Positions 28,997 through 38,005 are shown, counted from the first letter of the stretch. The stretch: DNA of 64,000 nucleotides from Shewanella sp. UCD-KL12 (GCF_001957125.1 NZ_MPHJ01000002.1:1-64000); one strand, 5' to 3'. The notes: generated from the sequence alone by a model not told the origin. Translations and numbers: made by a program.

Positions 28997-30265
28997 TTAG
29001 CTGAAGATGCCTTTAATCATGAAGAAGAACATGATTGAAAGGGCTGCGCCCGCAGGTAGTGTGATAACCCATGAGACAACAATGTTACGTACTACACCGA
29101 TATTAATCGCAGCAATACCACGTGCCATACCTACACCTAAGACTGCACCCACTAAGGTTTGAGTCGTAGAGATTGGCAGGCCAGTACCTGATGCAATAAC
29201 AACGGTTGAAGCTGCAGCGAGTTCTGCTGCAAAACCACGGCTTGGTGTCAGGTGGGTAATGTTCTTACCTATGGTTTTCATTACACGCTTACCAAAGATA
29301 GCAAGACCCATAACGATACCAACAGCACCTAGTGGAAGGATCCACCATACCAATGGTGCTTTAGCACCAATTTCACCGCCACTTTCAACAACAGATACGA
29401 CGGCTGCTAGTGGACCAATGGCGTTAGCAACATCGTTAGAGCCGTGAGCAAATGCCATACAACATGCAGTGACAACCATCAAGATGGCAAACACTTTTTC
29501 AACGTTACCAAATTGAGTTTGACGATCCGCACTCTGACTCATCTTAAGACGTCGAATAGCAACTGTGCCTGCAAGGCCAACAATAACCGCAACGACTGCT
29601 GCTAATGCATAAGCTTCAAAAGTAGAGAAGTGAAGTCCGATATGCTTAAGGCCTTTAGTGATAGTCACTAGAGACATTACAAAGCCTGCAAAAGCCATAT
29701 AAAATGGTACGTAGCGCTTAGCATTCTCTAAAGGATTATCTGTATTAAAGATAAGTTTTTGCACACTCTGGAATATCATAAAGGCGATAAAGCCTGATAT
29801 TGCTGGTGTTACAACCCAAGAGCCAACGATGCCTGCAACCTTCCCCCACTCAACAGCTTCTGTACCAACACCTACCGCGGCGAAACCGACAATAGCACCG
29901 ATAATAGAGTGAGTAGTTGAAACCGGCCAGCCTAAAGCTGAAGCGGCAATAAGCCAGATACCAGCGGCTAACAGCGCTGCAATCATGCCGTAAACGAGTA
30001 ACTCTGGTGACTCAACGAAATAAGCTGAGTCGATAATACCTTTACGAATGGTACTTGTTACTTCACCACCTGCTAGATAAGCACCTGCGAATTCGAAAAT
30101 CATCGCGATGATAATCGCTTGTTTAATCGTAATAGCGTTAGAACCTACAGAGGTTCCCATTGCATTGGCTACATCATTTGCGCCAATACCCCATGCCATT
30201 AAAAAACCAAATGCGGCCGCAATTGCAATTAGCAAAGGGCCGTTGGTGACTAATACATCAACCAT
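28997..30265 (-). CDS. pit: Low-affinity inorganic phosphate transporter, PiT family
   Basis: 422-residue polytopic inner-membrane protein with about 10 helices. Both inverted PiT signatures are present: GANDVANAMGTSVGSNAIT near residues 28-46 and HGSNDVANAIGPLAAV near 274-289. It imports phosphate or metal-phosphate, driven by an ion gradient. It follows the PhoU-like gene after 24 bases, and a terminator follows it. Two Pho-box-like sites lie upstream of the operon. Confidence 0.93.
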   Translation of the reverse strand: MVDVLVTNGPLLIAIAAAFGFLMAWGIGANDVANAMGTSVGSNAITIKQAIIIAMIFEFAGAYLAGGEVTSTIRKGIIDSAYFVESPELLVYGMIAALLAAGIWLIAASALGWPVSTTHSIIGAIVGFAAVGVGTEAVEWGKVAGIVGSWVVTPAISGFIAFMIFQSVQKLIFNTDNPLENAKRYVPFYMAFAGFVMSLVTITKGLKHIGLHFSTFEAYALAAVVAVIVGLAGTVAIRRLKMSQSADRQTQFGNVEKVFAILMVVTACCMAFAHGSNDVANAIGPLAAVVSVVESGGEIGAKAPLVWWILPLGAVGIVMGLAIFGKRVMKTIGKNITHLTPSRGFAAELAAASTVVIASGTGLPISTTQTLVGAVLGVGMARGIAAINIGVVRNIVVSWVITLPAGAALSIMFFFMIKGIFS

Positions 30266-30289
30266 GTTGTTACCTTGATAACTTTGTTG

Positions 30290-30970
30290 TTAGACGCGAG
30301 CTAGCATCAGCTCTAAGCGGGAACCTACGCGTTCAGCAAGATCTGCTAGATCGCCAACCCACTCAATTATCTTATAGAGGAACATCACATCGACAGGGTT
30401 CATATCATTTTCGATAGCGAACAACTGACGGCGGATCTTGATTTGAAGATCATCCGTATCTTCCTCGATTTTATCGAGTTCGGCGATCATCTTAGCGACT
30501 AGATCGACTTCACGGCCTCTAAACCCTGTTTCTAAAAGGTCATCGAGTTCGTTAATTGCTTGTTTGGCTTGAGCTACTGCATCAATACAGCGGGTCAAGT
30601 AAGCACTGAAGGGGGCTTGTATCTCTTGAGGTACAAGAAGTTGACGGCCGATGATACGACCGGAGATATCTTTTGCCTTGTTAGCGATCTTATCTTGCTG
30701 GGTCAGAAGCTCCAGAAGATCCGTACGCTCGACAGGCATAAACAGGCCGCCAGGAAGTGTTAGACGGATCTCACGTTTTAGAGAGTCCGCTTCACGTTCC
30801 GTAGCACTGATCTGCTTACGTAGTTGAACTGCTTTATCCCAATCTCCTGCGACTGTAGCGTCGAAAAATGGGACAAGTATCGATGCACATTGGTGCACTT
30901 TATCTATATGCTCTTGTAGAGGCTTAATTGGCGATTTTGCAAACACGCCCAAAATAGAGTTTACTGGCAT
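30290..30970 (-). CDS. DUF47 / TIGR00153 PhoU-like protein, partner of Pit
   Basis: 226 residues, all helical, no membrane segment. It opens MPVNSILGVFAKSPIKPLQE and continues with acidic-basic helices (KQISATEREADSLKREIRLT and MIAELDKIEEDTDDLQIKIR) that form the PhoU-like three-helix repeat with E/D-rich metal-binding faces. Members of this family are regularly encoded just before pit and are thought to control its activity. The pair forms an operon with a 24-base gap. Confidence 0.9.
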   Translation of the reverse strand: MPVNSILGVFAKSPIKPLQEHIDKVHQCASILVPFFDATVAGDWDKAVQLRKQISATEREADSLKREIRLTLPGGLFMPVERTDLLELLTQQDKIANKAKDISGRIIGRQLLVPQEIQAPFSAYLTRCIDAVAQAKQAINELDDLLETGFRGREVDLVAKMIAELDKIEEDTDDLQIKIRRQLFAIENDMNPVDVMFLYKIIEWVGDLADLAERVGSRLELMLARV

Positions 30971-31126
30971 TGCCGTGTACCTATTTAGGTTATTCCACTG
31001 TTGGAAAAAGCGGGCGCATGTTAACCCAAGCGACCGCGTATTGAAACTGTGATTTACATTAAAACAGACAGTTTTTATTCTAACGAGTTATATCTTAACT
31101 GCAAACCGCAATCCTACGGTTTGTTT

Positions 31127-31144
31127 GTGACAGTAATATTACAT
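31127..31144 (-). promoter_or_regulatory. Pho-box-like site 1 upstream of the pit operon
   Basis: On the minus strand the site reads ATGTAATATTACTGTCAC, which matches 15 of 18 positions of the PhoB box (CTGTCAT-N4-CTGTCAY). It is about 157 bases before the PhoU-like start codon. Confidence 0.4.
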
Positions 31145-31178
31145 TTTATCGAACAGATGAAATATTGATTAAATATTA

Positions 31179-31196
31179 ATGAAACTTTGATGACAG
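31179..31196 (-). promoter_or_regulatory. Pho-box-like site 2 upstream of the pit operon
   Basis: On the minus strand the site reads CTGTCATCAAAGTTTCAT. The first half repeat is perfect and the second matches 5 of 7, in the same orientation as site 1, 52 bases away. Confidence 0.4.
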
Positions 31197-31255
31197 TTTA
31201 AGCCCTATCGTCGAAAAATAATCCACAAAAAATTTTCAGAGTGAGCAATTGGCGA

Positions 31256-32758
31256 ATGAATGCCGAAATAGAACTAAAGTTATTTTTTCAATTAGAACAA
31301 CAAGAAACATTGATTAACTTACTCGATAGCTTGCCTAATAGCGAGCCAAAACCGTGTCGTAAGTTAACAAATGGCTACTTTGAAACCCCAGATCTGCAAT
31401 TAAGACATTGGGACATGGGGTTAAGAGTGCGTGGCTGTGATGGCCAACGTGAACAGACGATAAAAACAGCAGGAAGTGTGATCGGAGGCATTCATTCTCG
31501 TCCTGAATACAATGTAGACATTAATCAAGATGAGCCAGATTTACATTTATTTCCTGCAGAAATTTGGCCTGAAGCGGCGAATATTTCAGCAGTGCAATCT
31601 CAACTGACCTGTTTATTTGATACTAACTTCGAGCGCAGAACTTGGCATATTTATGTCGATGATAGCTTAATCGAGGTTGCTCTTGATATTGGCACTGTGA
31701 GTGTGAAAACGGACAATGAATGTAAATCTGAACCAATTTGTGAGCTTGAGTTTGAATTGATGGCGGGTAAAACCGCAGCCTTAATTAAGTTGGGCAGCTT
31801 AGTTGCTGAGTCTGTGCCAGTGCGCTTAGGCAAAGCCAGTAAAGCACAGCGAGGTTATCGATTGGCAGCTCAGTCCAGCCCGCTGAGTCTGGAAGTTTTA
31901 CAATTTATCGAATTGGACTCTCAGCAAGACCTTAAACAGGCGCTTATATCGTTGTTAAGCTCAGGTGTTGAACGCTGGCAACAGCTCGAGGCGATGATAT
32001 TAGAGTCAGCAGAGCATGACATTGAGCAATTGCCTTTTCTCTGTTATCGGTTACGCGCTTGTGTACGCTTACTAAGATGTACGCTTGAGCAGTTTGATCT
32101 GCTCAGTAGTCAACATATTGCTAGGTTTGAATGCATAGAAGCTCACTTAGATTTTGTGGAAACAGGCCTAAGTTTAACTGAATTGTTAAAGCACAACAGT
32201 CAGCTTATCGGCAAGCTTCCTAGTAAGAAACTGCTAGAGCAACAAGCTAAAAAGCAGTTAGAAGCATTATCTATCCCCGCTTTGTTTAATAACACGCTAA
32301 ATGATACCTGTTATGGCAGTTTACAGCTGAGTTTAGTCTCACTTCTTTTTGGCGTAAGAGGGGGAGAGGTGCAGGTTACGACTCAGGTTGAGCTGAAAGT
32401 GTTTGCCGATAAACTACAGGAAGCCTCTTGGCAGAAAATTGTGGGCTTGATGCCATCAGATTCAGCGTTAACGAGCTTAGCGTACCAATCATTAGCGCGG
32501 GCACTGGATGACAGTATGTTTGTTGGTGTGGCTTATGGTGAGCTTTATACCCAAGAGAGCCGGGATATATTCAGAGCGCCTTGGCAAGATCTTGTTTTGG
32601 GCATTAGAACGTTAGCCGCTTATAGAATGCTCAAGGAGTTAGCTGCGGCATTAGATCTTAATATTAATGACTGGCTACTGAATAAAGAGGAAAGCTTAGT
32701 ATTCGCGATGGAGCACTCGAGGTGCTCGGCGCTGAAAAATCAGCCCTATTGGCGATAA
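31256..32758 (+). CDS. ygiF: Inorganic triphosphatase YgiF (CYTH-CHAD protein)
   Basis: About 500-residue cytoplasmic enzyme that hydrolyses tripolyphosphate. I prefer the ATG at 31256 because it puts the CYTH signature ExExK (EIELK) at residues 4-8, as in E. coli YgiF; an in-frame GTG lies at 31241. The CYTH domain covers about residues 1-200 and the helical CHAD domain (polyphosphate-associated) about 220-500. In E. coli ygiF is directly followed by glnE; here they are 7.4 kb apart on the same strand. Confidence 0.9.
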   Translation: MNAEIELKLFFQLEQQETLINLLDSLPNSEPKPCRKLTNGYFETPDLQLRHWDMGLRVRGCDGQREQTIKTAGSVIGGIHSRPEYNVDINQDEPDLHLFPAEIWPEAANISAVQSQLTCLFDTNFERRTWHIYVDDSLIEVALDIGTVSVKTDNECKSEPICELEFELMAGKTAALIKLGSLVAESVPVRLGKASKAQRGYRLAAQSSPLSLEVLQFIELDSQQDLKQALISLLSSGVERWQQLEAMILESAEHDIEQLPFLCYRLRACVRLLRCTLEQFDLLSSQHIARFECIEAHLDFVETGLSLTELLKHNSQLIGKLPSKKLLEQQAKKQLEALSIPALFNNTLNDTCYGSLQLSLVSLLFGVRGGEVQVTTQVELKVFADKLQEASWQKIVGLMPSDSALTSLAYQSLARALDDSMFVGVAYGELYTQESRDIFRAPWQDLVLGIRTLAAYRMLKELAAALDLNINDWLLNKEESLVFAMEHSRCSALKNQPYWR

Positions 32759-32763
32759 AAATT

Positions 32764-32798
32764 TTTAGGTCCTAGTCGCTAGAAGCTAGGACCTTTAT
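32764..32798. terminator. Bidirectional terminator between ygiF and the channel gene
   Basis: AGGTCCTAG (32767-32775) pairs with CTAGGACCT (32786-32794), with A/T-rich flanks on both sides. Confidence 0.65.
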
Positions 32799-33605
32799 CT
32801 ATCTGTTCTTATCTTCCTTAACCTCTTTAATCTCCTTATGCAGTTCGGTGATCTCCTGCATAAGTTGGTTTTGGTTCTTTTCCATGCGATCTAAGGCCAG
32901 TTTTAGTTCGCACTTTATCTCTTCACTTTGGGTTTCAAGTTTTTCTGTTTCATCGGGCGCGATAAAAATTGAAGCCATATAACCAGAAATTACCCCGAAA
33001 AAGCTGACACCACATATGATAACAATTGCGCCTATTACATGGCCTGCGGTTGTGACGGGATAAAAGTCACCATAACCAACTGTGGATATCGTCACTAATG
33101 CCCACCAGATGGCATTCTCAGCAGTTTGTATATTGGCATCGGGTACACCACTCTCTACGATTAACATTAAAACTGAAGAGAGGGTTAAAATAGTGACCAT
33201 GGCGACTAATAAGCTCGCCATAGTGGCTTGCCGCCGCTGTTTAACCATTGGAGCTATCAGTGAGTGTGTCATCCTTATGAGTCTAATGACCCGTAAGATC
33301 TGGAATAAACGCGCTAATCTAAGGGGCTCAATGGCGGGTATGCTGGCAACAAAGTCAATCCAGTTATGTTGCAGATAGAGTAACTTGTTATCAGCTTTAA
33401 ATAGATTAAAGAAAAAGTAGCTGAGGAATATCATGCAGATACTGAAGTCTATCATCAGTAATAGTCGCCTGGTTTCCTCTTCAACTTTTGCAAAGGTGAG
33501 TACAAGCACGACAATGACAGAAAGAAAAGACAGCACCATCATGGCTAACTGAAAGGGTGTTGGATGTGTTTCTGTCTCTGGAAACCAGCGACTTAAATTT
33601 GCCAT
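32799..33605 (-). CDS. Voltage-gated K+ channel (6-TM ion transporter)
   Basis: 268-residue inner-membrane channel subunit. Six membrane helices are visible. The fourth region carries regularly spaced Arg residues (RLARLFQILRVIRLIRMTH), a voltage-sensor-like S4. The pore loop has the K+ selectivity filter TVGYGD (TISTVGYGDFYP). A C-terminal coiled coil of about 45 charged residues (KLALDRMEKNQNQLMQEI and onward) could drive tetramerisation. It lies at the end of the minus-strand cluster, 67 bases after the ribbon-helix-helix gene. Ion channels of this type have been reported next to PspA-linked genes in genome surveys, so it may be part of the membrane-stress system; this is inference. Confidence 0.88.
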   Translation of the reverse strand: MANLSRWFPETETHPTPFQLAMMVLSFLSVIVVLVLTFAKVEEETRRLLLMIDFSICMIFLSYFFFNLFKADNKLLYLQHNWIDFVASIPAIEPLRLARLFQILRVIRLIRMTHSLIAPMVKQRRQATMASLLVAMVTILTLSSVLMLIVESGVPDANIQTAENAIWWALVTISTVGYGDFYPVTTAGHVIGAIVIICGVSFFGVISGYMASIFIAPDETEKLETQSEEIKCELKLALDRMEKNQNQLMQEITELHKEIKEVKEDKNR

Positions 33606-33672
33606 AGGAGATAAAATCCATTCTTCTGCCTACTTTATTTATAGGCTTTCCGTTTTTATATGACTGAGTGTA

Positions 33673-34002
33673 CTAGTTTTTATCGCTAAAGTGGATGAGA
33701 TCATCAAGAACCCGTTTTTTTATTTCGAGTTGAGAATCAGGAGATAAGTCATATTTTTCGGCTAATAACAGATAATCTTCAGGACTGAGAGATACGGTTA
33801 GGCGTGGACGTTTAGGGCGCTTGGTTACCGAAAGGCCAAGAATAGTGCGTATCTGATCTGAAGGGCTGAAACCTGAGTCGAGTGCTGCTTTACGTATGGA
33901 ATACTGAAATTGTTCATCTAAGTCGAATGCTACTTGAGTTGCCTTGGCGGCTTTCTGGTTTTGTAACCATTGCTCGGGAAGTGGATTCTTTTTCTTAGTC
34001 AT
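33673..34002 (-). CDS. Putative ribbon-helix-helix protein with two similar halves
   Basis: 109-residue basic protein. Two segments resemble ribbon-helix-helix units. The first is residues 22-57 (QVAFDLDEQFQYSIRKAALD, then SGFSPSDQIRTILGL). The second is 65-102 (RPRLTVSLSPEDYLLLAEKY, then DLSPDSQLEIKKRVLDDLIHF). Each starts with a short strand of alternating hydrophobic residues and continues with two helices. Such proteins usually bind short palindromic DNA as dimers. It is the only obvious DNA-binding candidate in the PspA cluster, so it may recognise the GACATAATATGTC palindromes. I do not know a named family. Confidence 0.7.
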   Translation of the reverse strand: MTKKKNPLPEQWLQNQKAAKATQVAFDLDEQFQYSIRKAALDSGFSPSDQIRTILGLSVTKRPKRPRLTVSLSPEDYLLLAEKYDLSPDSQLEIKKRVLDDLIHFSDKN

Positions 34003-34037
34003 TCGGTATTACCTTAAAAATTATAAAATCTTGAAAC

Positions 34038-34084
34038 AGAGGTTCCTAGAGCCTAGGTATTAAAACTAAGCTTCTAGGAACTTT
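34038..34084 (-). repeat. Imperfect hairpin between yjfK-like and downstream gene
   Basis: GTTCCTAGA pairs with TCTAGGAAC, with a partly paired interior. It lies just after the DUF2491 stop codon. No T run follows, so it may be an attenuating or RNA-processing hairpin rather than a terminator. Confidence 0.45.
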
Positions 34085-34089
34085 AGAGC

Positions 34090-34746
34090 TTATTTAGCTG
34101 GCCAGTAATCTCGTATATCGGCAAGCGGGCGGTACAAGGTTAACATGACATCGGTATCGCCATCTGCATAGACTTCGACATCAATGGCATATTTTTCCTC
34201 TTCATCTAAACAGTGGTAGGACTCAAATTCGTCACCTGTTGCGCCATCTGCGTCTTGAGGTGGTTTTTTACCACGATAATCTTCACGATGAAAATACCCA
34301 AACTGAGCAAAGTTGACCTGATGATACTCTTTGCCAAGCCATTGAGCGTACTCGCTAACCAACTCTTTACTGAGTGTCTGTGTCGTTAAATGAGCCTGCT
34401 CTTCCTCTTCGAAAATAGCCCCGAACTGATCGAGATCGAAAATCTGCTCCACGATAGAACGGTTGAGCTTAATTGAAAATGCTAAGTAGGTTTCGTCATC
34501 CTCATCAAGAGAAAGGAAAATCGTATCGCTACCATGTCCTTTAAGTACCCACTCTGTTTGCTGCTTACGTTGATATTCGTAGGTACTGATAGACTCAACC
34601 CTAAGCTGCTGGCCTCGTAATTGAGGTGGCAAGGCAAAGCTATCATCGAGAGAGATCACATCTCCCTTAAGGAGCTTAGAGGGGTGGTCAAGCTGACGCT
34701 TTGGCTCTTCTTTCTTGCCAAAAAGACCTTTTAAGAAACTCATCAT
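34090..34746 (-). CDS. yjfK: DUF2491 family protein, YjfK-like
   Basis: 218 residues, soluble and acidic, with no signal peptide. It opens MMSFLKGLFGKKEEPKRQ, a short amphipathic membrane-binding-like helix. A strand-rich region follows, with EWVLKGHGSDTIFLSLDEDD, and a conserved C-terminal part with Y-H-C-L-D-E-E-E-K-Y and VEVYADGDTDVMLTLYRPL. This is the character of DUF2491, encoded in E. coli as yjfK directly after yjfJ, the same order as here. The role is unknown; it is probably a partner of the PspA-type protein. Confidence 0.8.
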   Translation of the reverse strand: MMSFLKGLFGKKEEPKRQLDHPSKLLKGDVISLDDSFALPPQLRGQQLRVESISTYEYQRKQQTEWVLKGHGSDTIFLSLDEDDETYLAFSIKLNRSIVEQIFDLDQFGAIFEEEEQAHLTTQTLSKELVSEYAQWLGKEYHQVNFAQFGYFHREDYRGKKPPQDADGATGDEFESYHCLDEEEKYAIDVEVYADGDTDVMLTLYRPLADIRDYWPAK

Positions 34747-34824
34747 CTCTCCTGAGTTATACCAACCTACATAAATATTTGAACACTTATTTATCCAGGT
34801 TGGTATTTGTGGCTGCTAAGACGA

Positions 34825-34862
34825 AAAAGCGCCTTTCTTTATGAAAAGAAAAGCGCTGTATT
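34825..34862 (-). repeat. Hairpin between the pspA-like and yjfK-like genes
   Basis: AGCGC pairs with GCGCT with an inner TTTCTTT/AAAAGAAA helix. It lies in the 160-base gap after the PspA-like stop and before the yjfK-like start; weak poly-T on either side suggests partial termination. Confidence 0.4.
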
Positions 34863-34907
34863 TCGCGTCTGTGTGAAACTTAAAATTTCACAAATAATGA
34901 TTGGCGA

Positions 34908-35594
34908 TTACTTACGCGCTTTAAGGCGGTCAAGTACAGCATTGGCGTTCGACTTCTGCTCACCAATACCTGCAGCCGCTAGTTTGTCATGTAGAGACTT
35001 ATCGCTATTCTCTTCAGCTAGTTGCTCTGAAGCGACTAGCTTATCATCAAACTGCTGTTGACGAGCCTTAATACGCTCTAATGAGTCTTTAGCATTAAGC
35101 AGCTTAGAGCTACTACCTGCAAAGGAGTCTGTAATACTGGCAGTCGCTTTTTGTACGCTTTCAGTCGTCTTTACCATGCTCAGTTGACGCTGGTAATCGG
35201 TTAGCTGACGTTCAGTTTTACGTACAAGCTCTTTTAGGCGTGCTGCATGTGCGCTAAAGTTGTCATTAGCTGACTGCTGCTCTGAAAGCTCTTGGTCAAG
35301 CTGAGAGATTTTCTCGGCGACTTCCAATGCAAGGGCTTCGTTTTCTTGCTCAAGTGCTTGAGTAGCGAAACCTTCGTGCTCAGCAATAGAGCGCTTTAAT
35401 CTGTCAACTTCACGGCTAGCTTGCATCTCTTTAGCCATAACATCAGTTAGTTCACGCTTAGCCTTAGTCAGGTGCTTCTCTGCATCACGGATCTCCTGTT
35501 CGAAGATACGAGTAGAGTTTGCATCTACTATGCCTTGACCAACTTCAGTCGCGCCGCCACGAAAAGCGGTTAAAATCTTGTTTAGTATGCCCAT
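34908..35594 (-). CDS. yjfJ: PspA/IM30 family protein, YjfJ-like
   Basis: 228-residue membrane-remodelling protein of the PspA/Vipp1 superfamily. The start MGILNKILTAFRGGATEVGQG is the amphipathic first helix of the family; it is followed by about 180 residues of almost continuous coiled coil. The C-terminal end (KLAAAGIGEQKSNANAVLDR) is that of the YjfJ branch rather than of classical PspA. There is no PspB, PspC or PspF gene nearby. The gene is in an operon behind the DUF2170 gene (yjfI-yjfJ-yjfK order as in E. coli). AAGGAG precedes the ATG. The likely role is to stabilise the inner membrane under stress. Confidence 0.9.
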   Translation of the reverse strand: MGILNKILTAFRGGATEVGQGIVDANSTRIFEQEIRDAEKHLTKAKRELTDVMAKEMQASREVDRLKRSIAEHEGFATQALEQENEALALEVAEKISQLDQELSEQQSANDNFSAHAARLKELVRKTERQLTDYQRQLSMVKTTESVQKATASITDSFAGSSSKLLNAKDSLERIKARQQQFDDKLVASEQLAEENSDKSLHDKLAAAGIGEQKSNANAVLDRLKARK

Positions 35595-35665
35595 GATGTG
35601 GCTCCTTTTTGATAGTGACTGCTTTCAAAGCAGTGACTTAAATTAGTTAATTAAATGCGTTAGCA

Positions 35666-36079
35666 TTATTTGAGGAAGTCAGACATCTCGTCGATGACTT
35701 CCAAACAGTTATCGGATAGAACGGATAGCTCTTGCTCTATCTCTTCCATATCTGATTGCACTGAAAGTGCGCCATATACCACATACTTGTCATCAACTTT
35801 TGCGAAAGAAGACAGTGGCATTGGGATGTTAAGCTCTAACATTGTTTCGAACATCTCTGTGCGACGTTCCTGCTTAACTTCACTTTCACCCCAAAGGTAA
35901 CTGATGCAAAGAATCTGGTTTTCTGTAACCGATACGAATACCGGGATCTCTTCACGACCAACTACATTGACTTGTAAAACTTCTACGTCACCATCGATTG
36001 GGTAGCAATCGAATTGAAGGCCTGTGTGACTCTGGTCACAAAGATCATTGAGGTAGTTAGCAATATTGTGGATATTCAT
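35666..36079 (-). CDS. yjfI: DUF2170 family protein, YjfI-like
   Basis: 137 residues from the ATG at 36079, which has AGAGGA five bases upstream. An in-frame ATG at 36097 lies inside one operator palindrome and is less likely. The protein is acidic, with a mixed alpha-beta pattern (YPIDGDVEVLQVNVVGREEI, ILCISYLWGESEV, VYGALSV). It matches the DUF2170 family, represented by YjfI of E. coli, always next to the PspA-like YjfJ. Function unknown. It is the first gene of the second unit of the cluster, and two copies of GACATAATATGTC sit at 36093-36105 and 36127-36139 just before it. Confidence 0.83.
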   Translation of the reverse strand: MNIHNIANYLNDLCDQSHTGLQFDCYPIDGDVEVLQVNVVGREEIPVFVSVTENQILCISYLWGESEVKQERRTEMFETMLELNIPMPLSSFAKVDDKYVVYGALSVQSDMEEIEQELSVLSDNCLEVIDEMSDFLK

Positions 36080-36092
36080 ATTTGTCCTCTTT

Positions 36093-36105
36093 GACATATT
36101 ATGTC
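36093..36105. promoter_or_regulatory. Operator palindrome GACATAATATGTC, copy 1
   Basis: A perfect 6+1+6 palindrome, 14 bases before the yjfI start. At this place it would block transcription or early elongation. The same 13-mer occurs at 36127 and 40102. Confidence 0.65.
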
Positions 36106-36126
36106 TGCGATTAAAGATAGCACTAG

Positions 36127-36139
36127 GACATAATATGTC
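36127..36139. promoter_or_regulatory. Operator palindrome GACATAATATGTC, copy 2
   Basis: A perfect copy 34 bases from copy 1 (centre to centre), about three turns of DNA, so two dimers could bind on the same face. Confidence 0.65.
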
Positions 36140-36198
36140 AAGTGCTATTTCTCAAAAAATTCATTAGTCCTGAATTTTGCTAATGGCTTAGTCTTTAC

Positions 36199-37941
36199 TC
36201 AGAAAAGTGTGACTCCCTGGTTTTCTGACCAAGCTTGTTGGTGATACTGGTATAGCTGCATTGAACCGATTCGGTTTGGCTCAATATTATCTATCTCTTG
36301 ATAGAAGTTGCCCGGAAATTCGAAAGAGCCCCTGATTAGGCCTGGCGTGAGCCAGTCGTCTTCTATCGACAGTTGCTGAATGTCAGTGAGCCTTTGTTTG
36401 GCATTCTTACCCGAAGCTGTCGCTATGCTCCATCCCCATTCACCAAAACTCGGTACGTTATGGTGATACTGACTCACATCGAATCCGGCTAAAGCTAAGG
36501 TCTTTCCGACCGAGATAAATGCTTTAGGTGCATGATAGGGTGAGGTCGACTGTACGGTTAGAGCACCATCAGCACTCAAGAGTTCCTTTAGTTTCTTATA
36601 AAAAAGATCTGAGTATAGTTTGTTAAGATCTGGATGACTTGGGTCTGGAAGATCGACAATGATGGCATCATATTTCTCGCCCTTCCTGAGTAATTTATCC
36701 ACCCCATTAAACGCATCATCAACAACCACATTAACTCTAGGATCGTTTAGGGCATCGCCATTGAGTTTAAGCAAGGTTTGGCTCAAACGCTTAGGCATGT
36801 CTGCATCATGGGAGGTAAAGAGCTCAAGCAGGTCTTTATCTAGATCGATCAGAGTGACAGACTTAGGTTGCCATTTAAGCACTTGTTTAAGCCCTAAACC
36901 ATCACCACCACCGATAATCAACACATTGTCATGACGGGCGCTGGCTTCCAGTGTTGGGTGAACCAGAAACGCATGATAGATATGCTCATCAAGACTAGAA
37001 AATTGCAGACGTCCGTTGATATAGAGCGAGTATGCGGGTTCTATACCGCTGCCACGTAATCGTTCAGTAAAGGTGAGCTGCTGAAAACGCGTCGATTTGG
37101 CATAAATCACATCATCTTTATAGAGCAAATTGTTGAAGTTTTGCTCCCAACTCGGGCCGTGCCAAGCAAGCACCAGTAAGATGCCTGAGGCAATAAAGTG
37201 GCCAACTAATAAGGTTTTTACAAACTGGATGCGATCCCAGAAACGCCAGATAAAGATGAAACCTGCGAGTAAATTGAAGCTTGCTGTTAACGCGGCTGCA
37301 AGCTGAATATCGATGGCCAGCATAAAGGTTACCCAGATAGCTGCGCCGATACCCGCACCGACATAGTCAGCGCCATAAATGGTGCCTGCATTATGCATCA
37401 AGTGTTCATCACATAGCGATTGCCGTACACGAGCAATGAGCGGGATCTCCATACCGATCATTAAGCCGAGTATGACACCCCAGAAGTAAGGTAAATACTC
37501 ACTTAAGTGCTGCAATAAGCCAATAAAGCCCCCCTCGGGAAGCTGATCAGGTGGTAGGCCAAGTGTACTGGCAATAATAAGGGGAAGTTGCTGGCCAAAA
37601 CCGATAATGGCGGCGGTGATTAAAATTGCGAGTGAGCCACACAGGGCGACACTGAGTTCTAACACGGCGAAGCCTGTGAAGGCACAGCGAATCTTTCTGG
37701 CTGCGAAGGCACCGATACCCATGGAGACGATCATAAGACCAATCATGGTGTAAATAGCAGCTTCTAAGGCCCCTAGAATACGGCCGGCATAATGAGATAA
37801 GAGGTATTCATAGATTAAGCCACACCCGGCAAGTACAGCCATGATGCCAAGCAGTAGGGTGTCATCGAACCAACTGAGCTTTCTTTGTTTATCAGATTTG
37901 TTGGTATTAAGCGCTGTTTCAGTCACTTGAATCTCTTGCAT
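36199..37941 (-). CDS. Membrane-bound spermidine-synthase-like aminopropyltransferase
   Basis: 580 residues. The first ~250 are seven or eight membrane helices. The cytoplasmic C-terminal part is a spermidine-synthase fold with the SAM-type motif IIGGGDGLGLKQ (near 340), DLDKDLLELF, and the catalytic-type Asp region VDLPDPSHPDLNKLYSDLFY. It should transfer aminopropyl from decarboxylated S-adenosylmethionine to an amine, but no S-adenosylmethionine decarboxylase gene is in the window. It is the last gene of the first unit (lipoprotein, DUF350, this gene). Membrane-bound enzymes of this type are known beside PspA/DUF350 genes. Confidence 0.85.
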   Translation of the reverse strand: MQEIQVTETALNTNKSDKQRKLSWFDDTLLLGIMAVLAGCGLIYEYLLSHYAGRILGALEAAIYTMIGLMIVSMGIGAFAARKIRCAFTGFAVLELSVALCGSLAILITAAIIGFGQQLPLIIASTLGLPPDQLPEGGFIGLLQHLSEYLPYFWGVILGLMIGMEIPLIARVRQSLCDEHLMHNAGTIYGADYVGAGIGAAIWVTFMLAIDIQLAAALTASFNLLAGFIFIWRFWDRIQFVKTLLVGHFIASGILLVLAWHGPSWEQNFNNLLYKDDVIYAKSTRFQQLTFTERLRGSGIEPAYSLYINGRLQFSSLDEHIYHAFLVHPTLEASARHDNVLIIGGGDGLGLKQVLKWQPKSVTLIDLDKDLLELFTSHDADMPKRLSQTLLKLNGDALNDPRVNVVVDDAFNGVDKLLRKGEKYDAIIVDLPDPSHPDLNKLYSDLFYKKLKELLSADGALTVQSTSPYHAPKAFISVGKTLALAGFDVSQYHHNVPSFGEWGWSIATASGKNAKQRLTDIQQLSIEDDWLTPGLIRGSFEFPGNFYQEIDNIEPNRIGSMQLYQYHQQAWSENQGVTLF

Positions 37942-38005
37942 TTAGGTAAATAAAACGGCTAATCAAATGATTAACCGTATTTAGGGTTAGATTGGCTAGT
38001 CTGAG

